Shown in pieces: positions 1 to 11,200 of a stretch of 64,000 nucleotides of DNA. The position numbers and the translations under genes are program-made. The DNA is taken from positions 127,799,001 through 127,863,000 of the forward strand of contig JASDFA010000003.1 of the NCBI GenBank assembly GCA_035772735.1, read 5' to 3'. This stretch comes from Datura wrightii. Lineage: Eukaryota; Streptophyta; Magnoliopsida; Solanales; Solanaceae. Positions within the stretch are counted from its first letter, which is position 1. Every line of letters starts with the position of its first letter. Under the pieces are notes generated by a model. The model was not told the origin of the DNA. It searched no databases and worked only from the letters and a program-made list of their open reading frames with translations.

Positions 1-2354
1 TAACTAGCTGTTTGAAAAGCCTTTAACTATACGATGAGCTGATGGAACAATACCCCCAATTAGTTCGCCAAGTCTAAAACTGAATAAACATAGACAAAGA
101 GCATAAAACTAGTGAATGTCCTCGGATGATGAGGACTCACCCAAAAAGGGGACTGAGTTGGACTACTGGGGGAGCGGGACTAACGATGAGGCTGAGACTG
201 GTCGCCCAAATCTATATCATGAAATGATATGACATAGAGTATGAGTTCGGTACTTTGAATAGACTGAGTATGTAAGGCGAGTAAACATGCTAGTGAAATA
301 GTATAAATGAGATCATGAGAGTAAAATAGTATAAAATGTGAGTTTCTGATTATAAATTAAACATGAGGGCTCAAGGCATTTCAAAACTATTAAATAAGGT
401 GAACATGACCAAATTTATAATAAAACCTAGTAAGAGTATAACTTGAGCCAAGATATCATAAGTCAAAAAATCATGAAACATGAACATAAATATATATATA
501 TATATATAGGAACTAAGGAATAGTGGGAAACTCATCATAACTGACACCATCATGATAGAGCTTAAATGATGCCCCATCCATCTCACTCAACTGAGCAGAG
601 CCGTCCCAAGCATGCCAATGCAAGGAACTATTAAGGCGTAATATCACTAGTGACTCAGCGTGACAATATCCAATAACGACAACCCTTGCACTCGCCTATT
701 GAGGTAAGGGATACACTCTCCAATAGCGAGGATCCCATATTTCTCAGGCTAAGAGCAATATTCTCTAATATCGAGGATCTCTTATCCTACGGTGGCACGT
801 AGTTTTGAGACCCGGGGTCTGCCTGAACCTTTGGCCTACTTGCTGCTAGATACTACTCCCAAAAACATGCACGTGGCTCATAATCATCATCATGAAAATA
901 TACTTGAACTTGCATGGGCTAGTAAAAATATGAAATCATAATCATATTTGACATACGTGAAATAACCATGAAAAGGATACCATAGAGTTGCCCATGATAA
1001 TTGAACTTGAATTTCATGAAAATTATACATGCTTGAATAAAATTTCATAACTTGAAATCATAAAATTCATAAGCTTAAGATTCATAAACTTTCATATATA
1101 TTTTGATAATACATCATGACTTGAAATCATAGGCTCATAAACTTGAAAATCATAGAATCATGCATAATTGGGTAAAATCACCATAAACTTGAAAACATGA
1201 AATCATAAGAAATTTGAGGATTAAATCTGCTATAATAACCATAATTCATCAATTGAAACATGAGGGAATTGAACCCATGGAAAGATCGTAGAAGATTCCA
1301 TTGAATTGGATCTAACCCTAGAATTTTTATAAAATTTGATTGAAGACTTGAATTCATGAGTTAGAGATGGAATTGGGCATGAGGGTTGAAGGATTCCCCC
1401 CCCCCTCCATTCATGACCCTACATACCTGGATTTGATGATCCCTTGACTTTCCTTGAAGATCCAAGAAAGATTTAAAGGAATTTGATGAAGAACCCTAGC
1501 CTTGATCTTGAGAGAAATAAATCTTACGGTCTTTGAAGAGAGTGAGGAATTAGGCTAAGTTAGATCCTTTAATCGACCCTTAGGAAGTCTAAAACAACGT
1601 CATTTAGGAGTTAAAAGCATAGAAGTTTACTAAAATACCCTCCAACTATCGAAATAAAGCCTGAAACTGGTAGAATCAACGCCCAAAGGGACAGATCGTG
1701 GTTGATAGGACGACCCATATTGAGGTTCGTCCAATGCCTAGTGCCATTTCACTAAACCTCTCATAACTTTTTACTCCGTACTCCGATTGATACAAGGTTA
1801 GATGTGTTGGAAAGAAGACTCCAAGGGATTCAATTTGATGTATTGAATCGCCTAAAAACACTTTGTAAAATGGGAGCTATGGTCATTTGAAGTTGACCCT
1901 TATAAGAACTTATACGAAAACTCAATCGATAAGAAGGCTCTCAACTCAACTTTGTACTAGAGGTTCCTTTATGACCTTAATTTGTATCTAAAGCACTTAT
2001 CACACTGAAAAATTGATATTAACACCTAATTTTTATAAAATTTATCTGGCTCGGGTCCTTTTACATACCTAGAATGATTTAAAATTTAGCCCAAACGTCC
2101 GAGGTGTTATAATATCTCAACTCACGACTAAAACAACGACCGCTACAATCGAACAACAGTCCATACAATCCCCTCATAGGCTCTGGGACAAATTTCGATA
2201 GCTTTCTGGACCCATATACAAAGACCAAGATAACAACCTGTTGGTCTATTAAACGACTCATTCTGAGAGTTATTTTTTGGTCATGATGTTGTTTTCCTGT
2301 TGTTTTCTGCTGCAAGTCTCGCATTAGATCTAAGGGACTTTGGGGGGTATTACA
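1..2354 (-). mobile_element. Ty3/gypsy-type LTR, minus strand, cut by window start
   Basis: Read on the minus strand, the LTR begins with TGTAATACCCC at 2354 and runs out of the window at position 1. It matches, in the opposite orientation, the complete LTR at 59716-62943. Shared blocks include the promoter-like middle part (1260-2120 against 60121-60800), a decayed version of the 40-bp subrepeat (about 660-790) and the segment near its 3' end (1-130 against 62600-62720). The bases immediately upstream on the minus strand are purine-rich (AAGGGAGAGATAT), as expected of a polypurine tract, so this is more likely the 3' LTR of an element than a solo LTR. The short frames inside it look spurious. 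Confidence 0.75.
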
Positions 2355-3640
2355 ATATCTCTCCCTTGGGAATGTTCATCCTTGAATGTTGGCTAACTGA
2401 GCTGAAAGGATAGGGAAAGAACTACAATCCCAAAACTGAATTACTATACGAAAATCTGATGTAGTGACTGACTTCAAAGATGAAACATATGATTTAATTG
2501 AATTCACGAAAATGCATGCATGATAAGACATGAAAGTAACTGAGAGACATAAACTTGACATGAAACTGAATAGAGTGCTGATGAGGAATTATTTCCTCAA
2601 ACTGAAACCTAGCTGAAAGGACGGAGTTATAAATCCCGAGACCGTTTTTCAATATTCGATTAGCTGACATGATAGATGATATGACAGAGAGTAAGACTTA
2701 TTGCATCCAAATTCCCAAGTAGTCCCTTCTACTAGCTGATAGCTCTCGAGCACCTTCACTGAAACAACTTCCTTGTTTCCCTCAACTTACAAACCTGCCA
2801 GTCCAAGATTTTAACTGGAACCTTCTCATAAAAGAGATTTTCATTCTCAATCACACCTCTTCACCCCTTTCATTGGTGAAACTTTCCGCGACACCTTGTT
2901 ATCTGCACCAACTTCCCTGAATACCACCATATCATTCAAGCTTATTACTACAATCATCTTTTGGCTCCTCTGTAGCCTATACTACCCCAAAGCTCCTCAG
3001 ACTCCCTAACATAACTAACAACTACACTTCGTGAACTCCTACCTACCAAACATCTAAGGAATGAATAGGATAGAAATCCTGGACATGTCTATTGCAACCA
3101 TCATTTTTGATACGGTGAACGTGCATAGGGCTCAGGGCTCAGGGTAAGCATTAATTATTCAAGAAATCTAACTTGAGCATATTCATGATATAACATGACC
3201 TTATGAGCCTTTAAGGCGGATCCTAAGGACTAAGTTCAAGGATATAAGCACATTGGGAAGCATGAGCTTACATACATAACAAGTTTCATGATATGAAGCT
3301 GAGATTTATGAAATCATGGAGTAGGATTAGGATTGCTGACTAAAGCGGTCACCTATCATTCTGGGAATCTGAACATAAGCATGAGTAGAGCATAACATCG
3401 ACTGATCATGAGGGAAAATTTCCAATTAGGAAAGGATCGACACCCCCAGGCTACTATTTCTAGAACTCTCCTACTCGAAATAACTCAAAATTTGACTTGG
3501 CCCTTCAACGTATTATCTCCCCCCTTAACTTAAAGTCATCATTCTAAGGCTCTTGGATCCTTTCTTAAGGCTAGGCTAACATCACTAACTCTTGACTTCT
3601 CATTAGCTTCTAAAGCGATAACATAAATCATCATAAAAAA
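2355..3640 (-). mobile_element. Probable internal non-coding part of the same gypsy element
   Basis: The stretch lies directly upstream (minus strand) of the LTR at 1-2354, behind a polypurine-like tract. It has no credible coding frame. By position it should be the untranslated segment between pol and the 3' LTR, but I found no pol motifs to prove it. It could equally be unrelated flanking sequence. Confidence 0.35.
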
Positions 3641-3989
3641 TACTAATCCAAGCTAGATCAAGCTTCTAAGGTTTTGGAGATCACTGTAGAAGTGTTGTTC
3701 CATCGATTTTGGCATCGGTGGGGACATGGTGTTGAAGTTGATAATTTGTAAATTAGAATTCTCTATTAATAAACAACTCCAAGGTGCTAAGGATAAGATT
3801 TCTACCTTCTTCCTCGTGCTTAATTCTCGATTATATGCCTTTGTCCAAAGGTTGAGTTATTGAAGTTGTTGCCTTTATTTTGGTCAAACCTAGAGATTGT
3901 GGTGAAGTGTATAAGAATTGTATTGGCTGGAAAATTGAAGGAGTTGTTAAGGTGTATTACAAATCATTGTTGGTAGTGTCGGATTCGCA

Positions 3990-5668
3990 ATGAGGTATGT
4001 AAGGCGCTTCCTTTTTTCTTAAATAGAACGAATTTCATAGCATATGAGTATCATAAAATTAATCTTATTCCAAATTGTTATATTGAATCCATTCTTAGAA
4101 CTCCTTAAGCTTGAATATTTGTCTTGTGAAAATTGTTCATAGTATTCGAATTACATATGTCGACGCTCTTGTTATCGTTATATATTAAATCGTGTATTAG
4201 AGGGTGAATTGTAAGTTGAAATGATTGGTTGGATACATTGTGAAATTAGAAAACTCGTGAGAAGGGCATTGTCGGTTGTCTATATATATATACACACACA
4301 CGCACACCCTTATGTTGTGAATTCGACTATCCATCTAACATCTTTCTTTAATCTTGTTATGCCATACTTTACTCACACACCTTATTCCTACATTTGGTGA
4401 GTCGTATATTATTGATGATCAATTGTGGAAGTTGAAACGTAATGTTGTGAAAAGTTAGTAAAACCCCTATGATGAGAGCATTAGTTATTAGCTATTAAAC
4501 ATCTTGTAACTTGGGAATTCTTACTAGTGAAAGAACTTTGCATCCACATCGTCTTATCTTTATCTCTATTTAAAAGTATACTCGTTCTTATAGCATATTA
4601 TAGTTTCAAGTCTCATATTGATCACTCTAATGACGTTTCTTAAAGTTCATATGGTCCTTATATTATAGAACTCTTAGAGTTACAATTGAATCATATTCAC
4701 GTTAAGAGTTATGTCTAAAGTTATCTCATGAGTCACATATGGTATAACTAATGAGTTAAGGTGTCACTTCATGTTATGACATATGCATCTACAAAATGGA
4801 CTTTATTGACCGTGTATATGACTATGACTAATGTATTCCCAATCAGAAGGCCTACTAGCAATTATGTTATATGAACACAGACCTTATCACTGGATTACAT
4901 ATCGGTTGGGTAGATCACCTTAGACCTTACCACTGGATTACATTCTGGTTGGATAGTTGTAGCTTCATATACATATACATGGTTATATTGACATATAGTG
5001 TTGAGTTACAGTTTGGCTACAGGTTCCTAAGTTCAGGTTGTATTCTATCATTTATTGTCCTTATCTCTTGATTCAACTATCATTATAGTGTTATTTTTGC
5101 TTTACATAGCAATACATATTGTTCATACTAGCGTCCTTTGGCTTGGGAACGCTGCATTCATGTTGCATGTGCAGATAGAGGCCCTGATCATCCTTTACGG
5201 TAGAAGCTTGTCGAGTTCAGCCATCAAGTTGGTATGCTCATTTCTTTTTGGAGCAATGGGTCTAGATTAGTTTTGCAATATTGTTGAGTTTTGTGCACAG
5301 ATAATGGGTAGGTAGGACGGGCCCCTGTCCCGACCATCAGTATTGTTACTCTTTAAAGGCTTTGTGGACTAGTGTTGTGGGTTGTAATTACTGTTTATGG
5401 CCTTGTCAGCCTTTTGCATATATAGTAGTGTTGCAGCCTCGTTAACTTGCTGTTATTCTATTGTTGAGTTGCGGCCTTGCTAGCCTTGTCCTTGTTATTA
5501 TTATATTGTTGTGACCTTACACGTCCATATTGTTCCTTATTTTTCAGCAGCTTATGATTGTGGTCTTGATGGCCCGAATGTCATGTTACAGCTAAATTAT
5601 AGTTGGCTTGCTCAGTTGGGTTGGCACTGAGTGCCAGTCATGCCTCACCAAATTTAGGGTGTGATATT
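3990..5668 (+). mobile_element. Decayed Ty3/gypsy LTR remnant
   Basis: The segment has the layout of an asterid gypsy LTR. A 'GAGGTATGTAAGGC'-type block lies near 3990, partly duplicated subrepeats at about 4880-4960 (two copies of a phrase around CACTGGATTACAT), a 'GGGCCCCTGTCCCGACCAT' block near 5320, and a terminal block ending near 5668 in GGGTGTGATA where GTGTGACA would be expected. The 5' border is uncertain and no target-site duplication was found. The small frames at 4871-5270 are fortuitous. Confidence 0.45.
4280..4308. repeat. (TA)n/(CA)n microsatellite
   Basis: A run of TA dinucleotides passes directly into CA dinucleotides, a common compound microsatellite form. It lies inside the LTR remnant. 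Confidence 0.9.
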
Positions 5669-6769
5669 TTTCTAGGTCTTTTTCGATCAGTTCTTACACG
5701 TTACATTACACGAGCAGATTGTGGATTATTTTTGATGTTTTTCTTGAGATTTTTTATCGCCTAATTTTGTATTCTTGATTTTAACAATTCTCAAGATTCT
5801 TGTAAGTAAATTAGTTATTCAAGTTTTTGCTATTTCCGTTCTATCATAAGCAACTATTTCTGTTACTAAGGTTGTGAAGCCAATAGGGTTGTGAAATCTC
5901 AGAATCTCATCTTGATTGCTGATAGTTAATTTAAATATATTTAATTAATCCTTATTTTTTATTAATGGTTGGTGGTTGCAAATATTAATTTACGCCATAT
6001 AACTCTAATAATACTTGAAAAAATTAATTAGGGCTTGGAAGAATTAATTAACAAGAACTTGAGGCATTAACCTCGTTTAATAAATTTACTTAGGATTAAG
6101 TTAAATTTACTTAGCAGAAAATAATCATTTTTTATTTAACTCTGATTTATTCAAAAGAATTAACTAAGAGAAATATCACTTGCATGTTGTAAAACATTGA
6201 GTAATCATTTAAACATTATCTACATATGAATACAAAGTCGCTATCAGTAATATTTTGATTTAGAAACCTAAGTGGAGCAGCCCGTAACTGGAACACAATC
6301 TTGGTTCTTTGATAGATTGATTACAAAACAACTTAATTTTAGAAGATTATTTAGCCTAAAATTTTCAAATATTTCAACCTTGATGGAATAAAATCTTAGG
6401 ACATCAATCAAGTGATTATTCACATCGGTAATTTTTTCACGCCTATTCTCTGTGGGATTTGATATATTTGCATACGACCATTTTACATCATATTTTAGGT
6501 GTAAATTTGAGCATATCAGCGGACTGTTTTATGAGCCCCACATTGTTATTAGCTACTAGAAATATGTTCATAATGTGTTTAAATTATAACCATAATAATG
6601 AAAAAAAACAATAAAGAATTATGTGTATAAAAAGGGTCCAATGAGCAAGTCACTCTTCTAATAGACGATATGTTACCGATATGGATCAAGTGTGTTAATG
6701 GACTATTTTTAATGGTTGTACCACCTGATTATTGTATAGATTTTCTACTGTAAGAAAGGGGGCAGTTCA
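5669..6769. other. AT-rich intergenic sequence, no gene seen
   Basis: I see no coding frame with recognisable similarity, no RNA gene and no clear repeat boundary here. It is AT-rich and lies between two gypsy LTR remnants, so it may be internal or flanking sequence of the same decayed element. Confidence 0.5.
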
Positions 6770-7363
6770 CTATATATTTGTGGAAAATCGAAATCGAGGT
6801 ATGTAAAGCTAAAACTTCTTTTGTCGCTAAGACGCGAATCCTTGTTACAAATTTCTCTAATATGAGCTAATAGGGTCCTAAATGACTTACGTAAAGAGTG
6901 TCTTTGCGTAGGATAGATAATCTGCCTATACAAGTCAAAAGTTACTCCAATTGACCATTTAAACATGTATTAAGCATATGTATGTAGTACTGGTATGTTG
7001 GTCAGTTGGTGAGATTCATTTCCCCCTGAAGTTAGGCTATATCTAGTACTGTTTTGTGTACATATGTATGTAGTATGGGTATAGTCGGGGCCTTGTACCG
7101 ACCATATGACAGATGTATAAGTTCAGGTTTTAGTAGAGGCTTCGTAGACATTGTGATTTAGCTATATGTATCCATTTGTCACTCTAGATTTATGTTTGAT
7201 AGGCAAGTTGGCCATCTTATGTATGTACAATTTTCCTTAACAAGTTCTGTAAGTATATCGTGTCTACTTTGTTGTAGATTATATCACATACTTTGATTCA
7301 GATGTGTAATATGTTATTGGTATAAGATGTTGTGCGTCTCACTCAGGCTTGGGGCATGACATA
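6770..7363 (+). mobile_element. Second gypsy LTR remnant
   Basis: This contains a 'GAGGTATGTAAAGCT' block (about 6797), a 'GGGGCCTTGTACCGACC' block (about 7088) with a following 'GAGGCTTCGTAGACA' phrase, and an end ending in GGGGCATGACA at about 7363. The order of blocks is the same as in 3990-5668, so both are probably LTR pieces of one family in the plus orientation. Borders are approximate. Confidence 0.4.
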
Positions 7364-7621
7364 AAGTACTTTTATCAAAAAAATTTTCATTCTCAAAGAT
7401 TGAAAGCTGTAATTTTTATTAAGGTTATGTGGGTCCAACCAAGGCCCCATATACGTGATGCTCTCTCTGTTTTAATTTATCTATCTGATTTTGACTTGAT
7501 ACATAGCTTAAGAAAGCAAAAAAGCTTTTTGAATTTTGTGGTTTTAATAAAATACGTAGAATGAATTAAAATGTATTTAATCTTGTGGTTTTAAATATAT
7601 CGCGTGAAAAGTTAAATTTAA

Positions 7622-7832
7622 AGAATTATAAAAAAAAAAAGAAAAAGAGACATTATTTTTAAAACGCAATAACAAAAAAAAGTAAAACCGATAAATGAAA
7701 AAAAAAGCAAAAACTAAGATTGGAAAGAATTATAAAAAAGAAAAAGAAAAAGAGACATTATTTTTAAAAGGCAATAACAGAAAAAAGTAAAATAGATAAA
7801 TGGAAAAAAAGAAAAAACTAAGATTGGAAAGA
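7622..7832 (+). repeat. Tandem duplication of a 104-bp A-rich unit upstream of the gene
   Basis: Two head-to-tail copies start at 7622 and 7726. Each runs from AGAATTATAAAA through GAGACATTATTTTTAAAA to AAACTAAGATTGGAA. They differ at only a few positions, mostly in A-runs. The pair sits about 100 bp before the presumed transcription start of the adaptin gene, so it may influence the promoter, though nothing in the sequence shows a specific factor site. Confidence 0.85.
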
Positions 7833-8208
7833 GGGCATTGCAGTTTGTTTGACAGTATGTTTTTTTCTTTTACCATGTGATACACAGTTTGTTCATTCAA
7901 TTCAATTTGCATAAAATCATCTTCGACACTGCTATTCTCTTCCTACACACTCTCTCCTTCTACATTTCCAGATCCAAAAGAACCAACCTAACCCAATCAG
8001 CAGCTGATTGATTCTCAGATCCTTCAATTGTATCTTCCCCAGATCTCCATTCGCAGCTTCTGCTCTCATTTTACACATGCGAAATTTTTTGTAGCGGTAT
8101 TTGCTGCTAAATTTCACGTGACAATTAATCAACTTGTTAACAGTTAAAGAGAAGTCAGCACTCCTGGATCTGATCGAGCTTTCCCATAGTTTCAGAACAG
8201 ACCCAATC
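7833..8208 (+). promoter_or_regulatory. Presumed core promoter and 5' leader of the gamma-adaptin gene
   Basis: From about 7930 the sequence becomes pyrimidine-rich (CTCTTCCTACACACTCTC), typical of plant transcription starts and leaders, and continues without a splice signal I would trust to the ATG at 8209. No strong TATA box is placed with certainty. The minus-strand open frame across 7932-8315 is a shadow of this leader and exon 1. The exact transcription start cannot be fixed from sequence alone. Confidence 0.5.
8077..8094 (+). promoter_or_regulatory. Upstream mini-ORF in the 5' leader
   Basis: An ATG at 8077 is followed by four sense codons and a TAG, ending 114 bases before the main ATG. 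There is no other ATG between it and 8209. If transcription starts near 7930 this uORF is in the mature leader and could modestly reduce or condition translation of the main frame. Its peptide is too short to suggest sequence-dependent stalling. Confidence 0.5.
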
Positions 8209-11200
8209 ATGAACCCCTTTTCCTCCGGCACGCGTCTCAGGTTAGTACTACCCGTTACATAAAAAAATCTACTCTTTGTTATTGAGCCAAGTTCGCCATT
8301 TTTCCTCTCTGTCATTGTGATTGTTCTTTGGTTGCGTAAGTTTGCTAATATCTACTAATTGCATTGTTGCTTATGAGTTGGGATTTCATGGAGGATCTAT
8401 ATAGTCCACCCGACTAGTTTGGAATTGAGGGTGATTGTTATTATATTATCAGTAATGGATTAGTACCCATCTTTGGATTAATGTTGCATTTATTTAAGGA
8501 CTATTTTCAGGTAATACCTTACTTGGTTGTAAGGGATTTAAGCTTGAATTCGTAATTGGTTTGTCACTTTATAGTGAAGTGCAACCTTTGTTTATTTCTT
8601 CACTTTCTAAGAAATTGTCCATGGGGTTTATTGGTTTAGTGCTATGGGAAAACACAACATTTCAAAACTGGTTGACGTTGCATAGTTTTAGCTTAAAGTC
8701 TGTCTCGGTTCTGGGCTCAGTTAAGAGGAAGAGGGAACTATTGAAATTGGATGATTGATCAGAATGAAAATGCTGGTGGTGTTATTTAGCTCATGCCTAT
8801 ACTGGACACAAAATCTCAAAATCCATGATCAGGCGTCTTTTAAACCATAAAATATGGTGTTGAGTAATGACCTTCTCAGTTGCGAAATAATAATATCATG
8901 CAAGTGTTATGTGATGTGGCTCCTTTGTATGCACTATTGTAGTGATTAGTATGATTAATGGCATCAATTCTCTTAACTGGATAGTTTTAATATTAGCTTT
9001 TGTTTTTTTCTGCAAGAAAGACTAATTTTATAGCAATCTAAAGTTAATTGCTTGTTTTTCTCTACCCTTTCTTTAATTTTCTTCATTGGATGGTTATAGT
9101 CTTAGACTTTGCAATCTGGAGTTCTGGACAATACACAAGAAATGAAGATCAGCCACATGTTTCTTTTTGTATCTATTATCAAGATAACAACAACATACCC
9201 AGTATAATCCCACAAGGGGTTGTATCTATAGCAAAATATGCATGGAAATTTCCATCATTATTTTGTTACACAGGAAGCTTCTTAGTAGTCCTAGATTGAT
9301 GGAAAATGAAACATATAAATGCATCCACCGATTTCCAGATTGTCCTGTAATGCCAATCTGAGAGAAAGATCAAACTGGAGGATCTTCCCAATGTGCCATG
9401 TTGTCTGCTCTTTTGGCCTGTTGCTTCATATCATGTTTACATAGTATTCAAACCCTTTGGTGGTGGCTTCTCTAAGAGCTGATTTCTCTTTTTCCTTGAT
9501 GACTTGGCCATAGAAGTGAGAGTGTGGACATGGTTGTTTGTTATGATGTTGGATTTTCCATAACCTTTGTATTTAGCATATGGTGCTTTGAAAAGTTGTC
9601 GGTCACTAGTATAAAATATGGCTAATAAGTATGAAAATTGAGGTTATCTGAATATGATGTTTGACTATCTATGAAGGAATGATATTTCAGATGTAAGGAT
9701 TTGCTTAATTTAATCTAGAGATTCAAAGTAATGAAAAAATGTGTTTTTTCATGAGTCTATGTGATTGGTTATTCTTTATTACACTGAAGCATGCTACTAG
9801 TTCTTGGCTGCACGAGCTTGGCAATGTTTGGAGTATCCAGACAAGTCTGAACGAGTTGAGCAGTTGGCCATATGCAATTAATTCTTCTTTCAACTTTATT
9901 TTATGCTATTATAAGCTCAATTTAGAAATTTTTTTTTCAGAACAGTAAAAAATTCAGTGAAATTACATTTCTAGATTTTGTTTGGGATTTGGAGCATTAT
10001 TGATTGAATGATTCATTGCATTTTCTGAAAAATGTAGAGAACCTCGGCTGTTATATAACACCTAGTTTGTCGTAAAAGAAAAATTATTGAGCACTAGAAT
10101 ATTAAGCATGATGGGTAATGATGACTCTTATGTTTGGAATTGAGGCGTAGTAGTAGTAGCAGTAGTAGTGTTGTCTACACATTATTCTGAAACTTGTGGT
10201 TTCAGTTTTGTCCAAGCTGGCAGTTTGGTAGCTTCTTTTTCGGACTCCCATTAGTTTTCACAAGGGTTAGTAGTTGGCAGATTACTTGTTTTAAATTAAA
10301 CCAAACTAAAGTTAAAGTTTTTTCTTTTGAAATATAACTTTTTTAGTTTGGTTTAATTTAAACATGTTTTATTTTCTACATATTTCAGGTCACATGTAAC
10401 ACTTATATATATGGTTTCAGTTTCCTCTGAATTGATGGTTTTACAGCTTTGTTGATGCCTCTGCAGCCTTGTCTTATAGCAGCACGGTGCTTTACATTTC
10501 ATCTATATAGAATAGAACTGTTATTCTTTCTCTTTATTTAGCAGCATGATGCTTTACATTTCATCTGATATAGAACAGAACCGCTGCTCTTTCTATTTAT
10601 TTAGTTTTGGAATTGTTTCTGATGGGTAAGACAGCAGTGTGAATGATCCTAAGAGATGTAACTCATTAAGGATTAGTTTATTTTTTCGCAGAAAGCATTC
10701 AGGAAACAGGAACTACCTGCATTACAATATCTTTTTGTGAAACAAGATTTCTCTTCAGCTACTGACTGACTATATCATTTTATTTGCCCCATTCTTGCAT
10801 AACCCATTCCCACGGGAAAAAGATAAAGCGTCTAAGGATGTTGATGCTAAGTTTCTGTGTCAGATTCTGTTTGGTTAACCAAAGATGCTTAGTTCATAAG
10901 ATAGCGCAGATGTGATAAAGATGATGATGTACCCTATTGTTTCAATGCAGGGACATGATTCGGGCTATCCGTGCTTGCAAAACTGCCGCAGAAGAGCGTG
11001 GCGTAGTAAGAAAGGAGTGTGCTGCTATTAGAGCTTCAATCAGTGAAAATGATCCAGACTATAGACATCGTAATCTTGCAAAACTAATGTTTATTCACAT
11101 GCTTGGTTACCCGACACATTTCGGTCAAATGGAATGCTTGAAGTTAATTGCATCTCCTGGATTCCCAGAGAAACGAATAGGATATCTTGGTCTAATGTTG

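Larger units (their letters stand above)
8241..10950 (+). other. Intron 1 (2.7 kb)
   Basis: It starts GTTAGT and ends TTTCAATGCAG, splitting the Arg codon at residue 11. Apart from a SINE tail (9181-9225) and a hairpin (10288-10363) I recognise nothing. The ORFs at 8561-9948 are fortuitous. A long first intron is common in plant housekeeping genes and can carry enhancer activity, but no evidence of that is visible. Confidence 0.85.

Noticed and set aside
7932..8315. 127-codon minus-strand frame over the leader and exon 1
   Set aside because: It overlaps the conserved exon 1 of gamma-adaptin in antisense and shows no family similarity.
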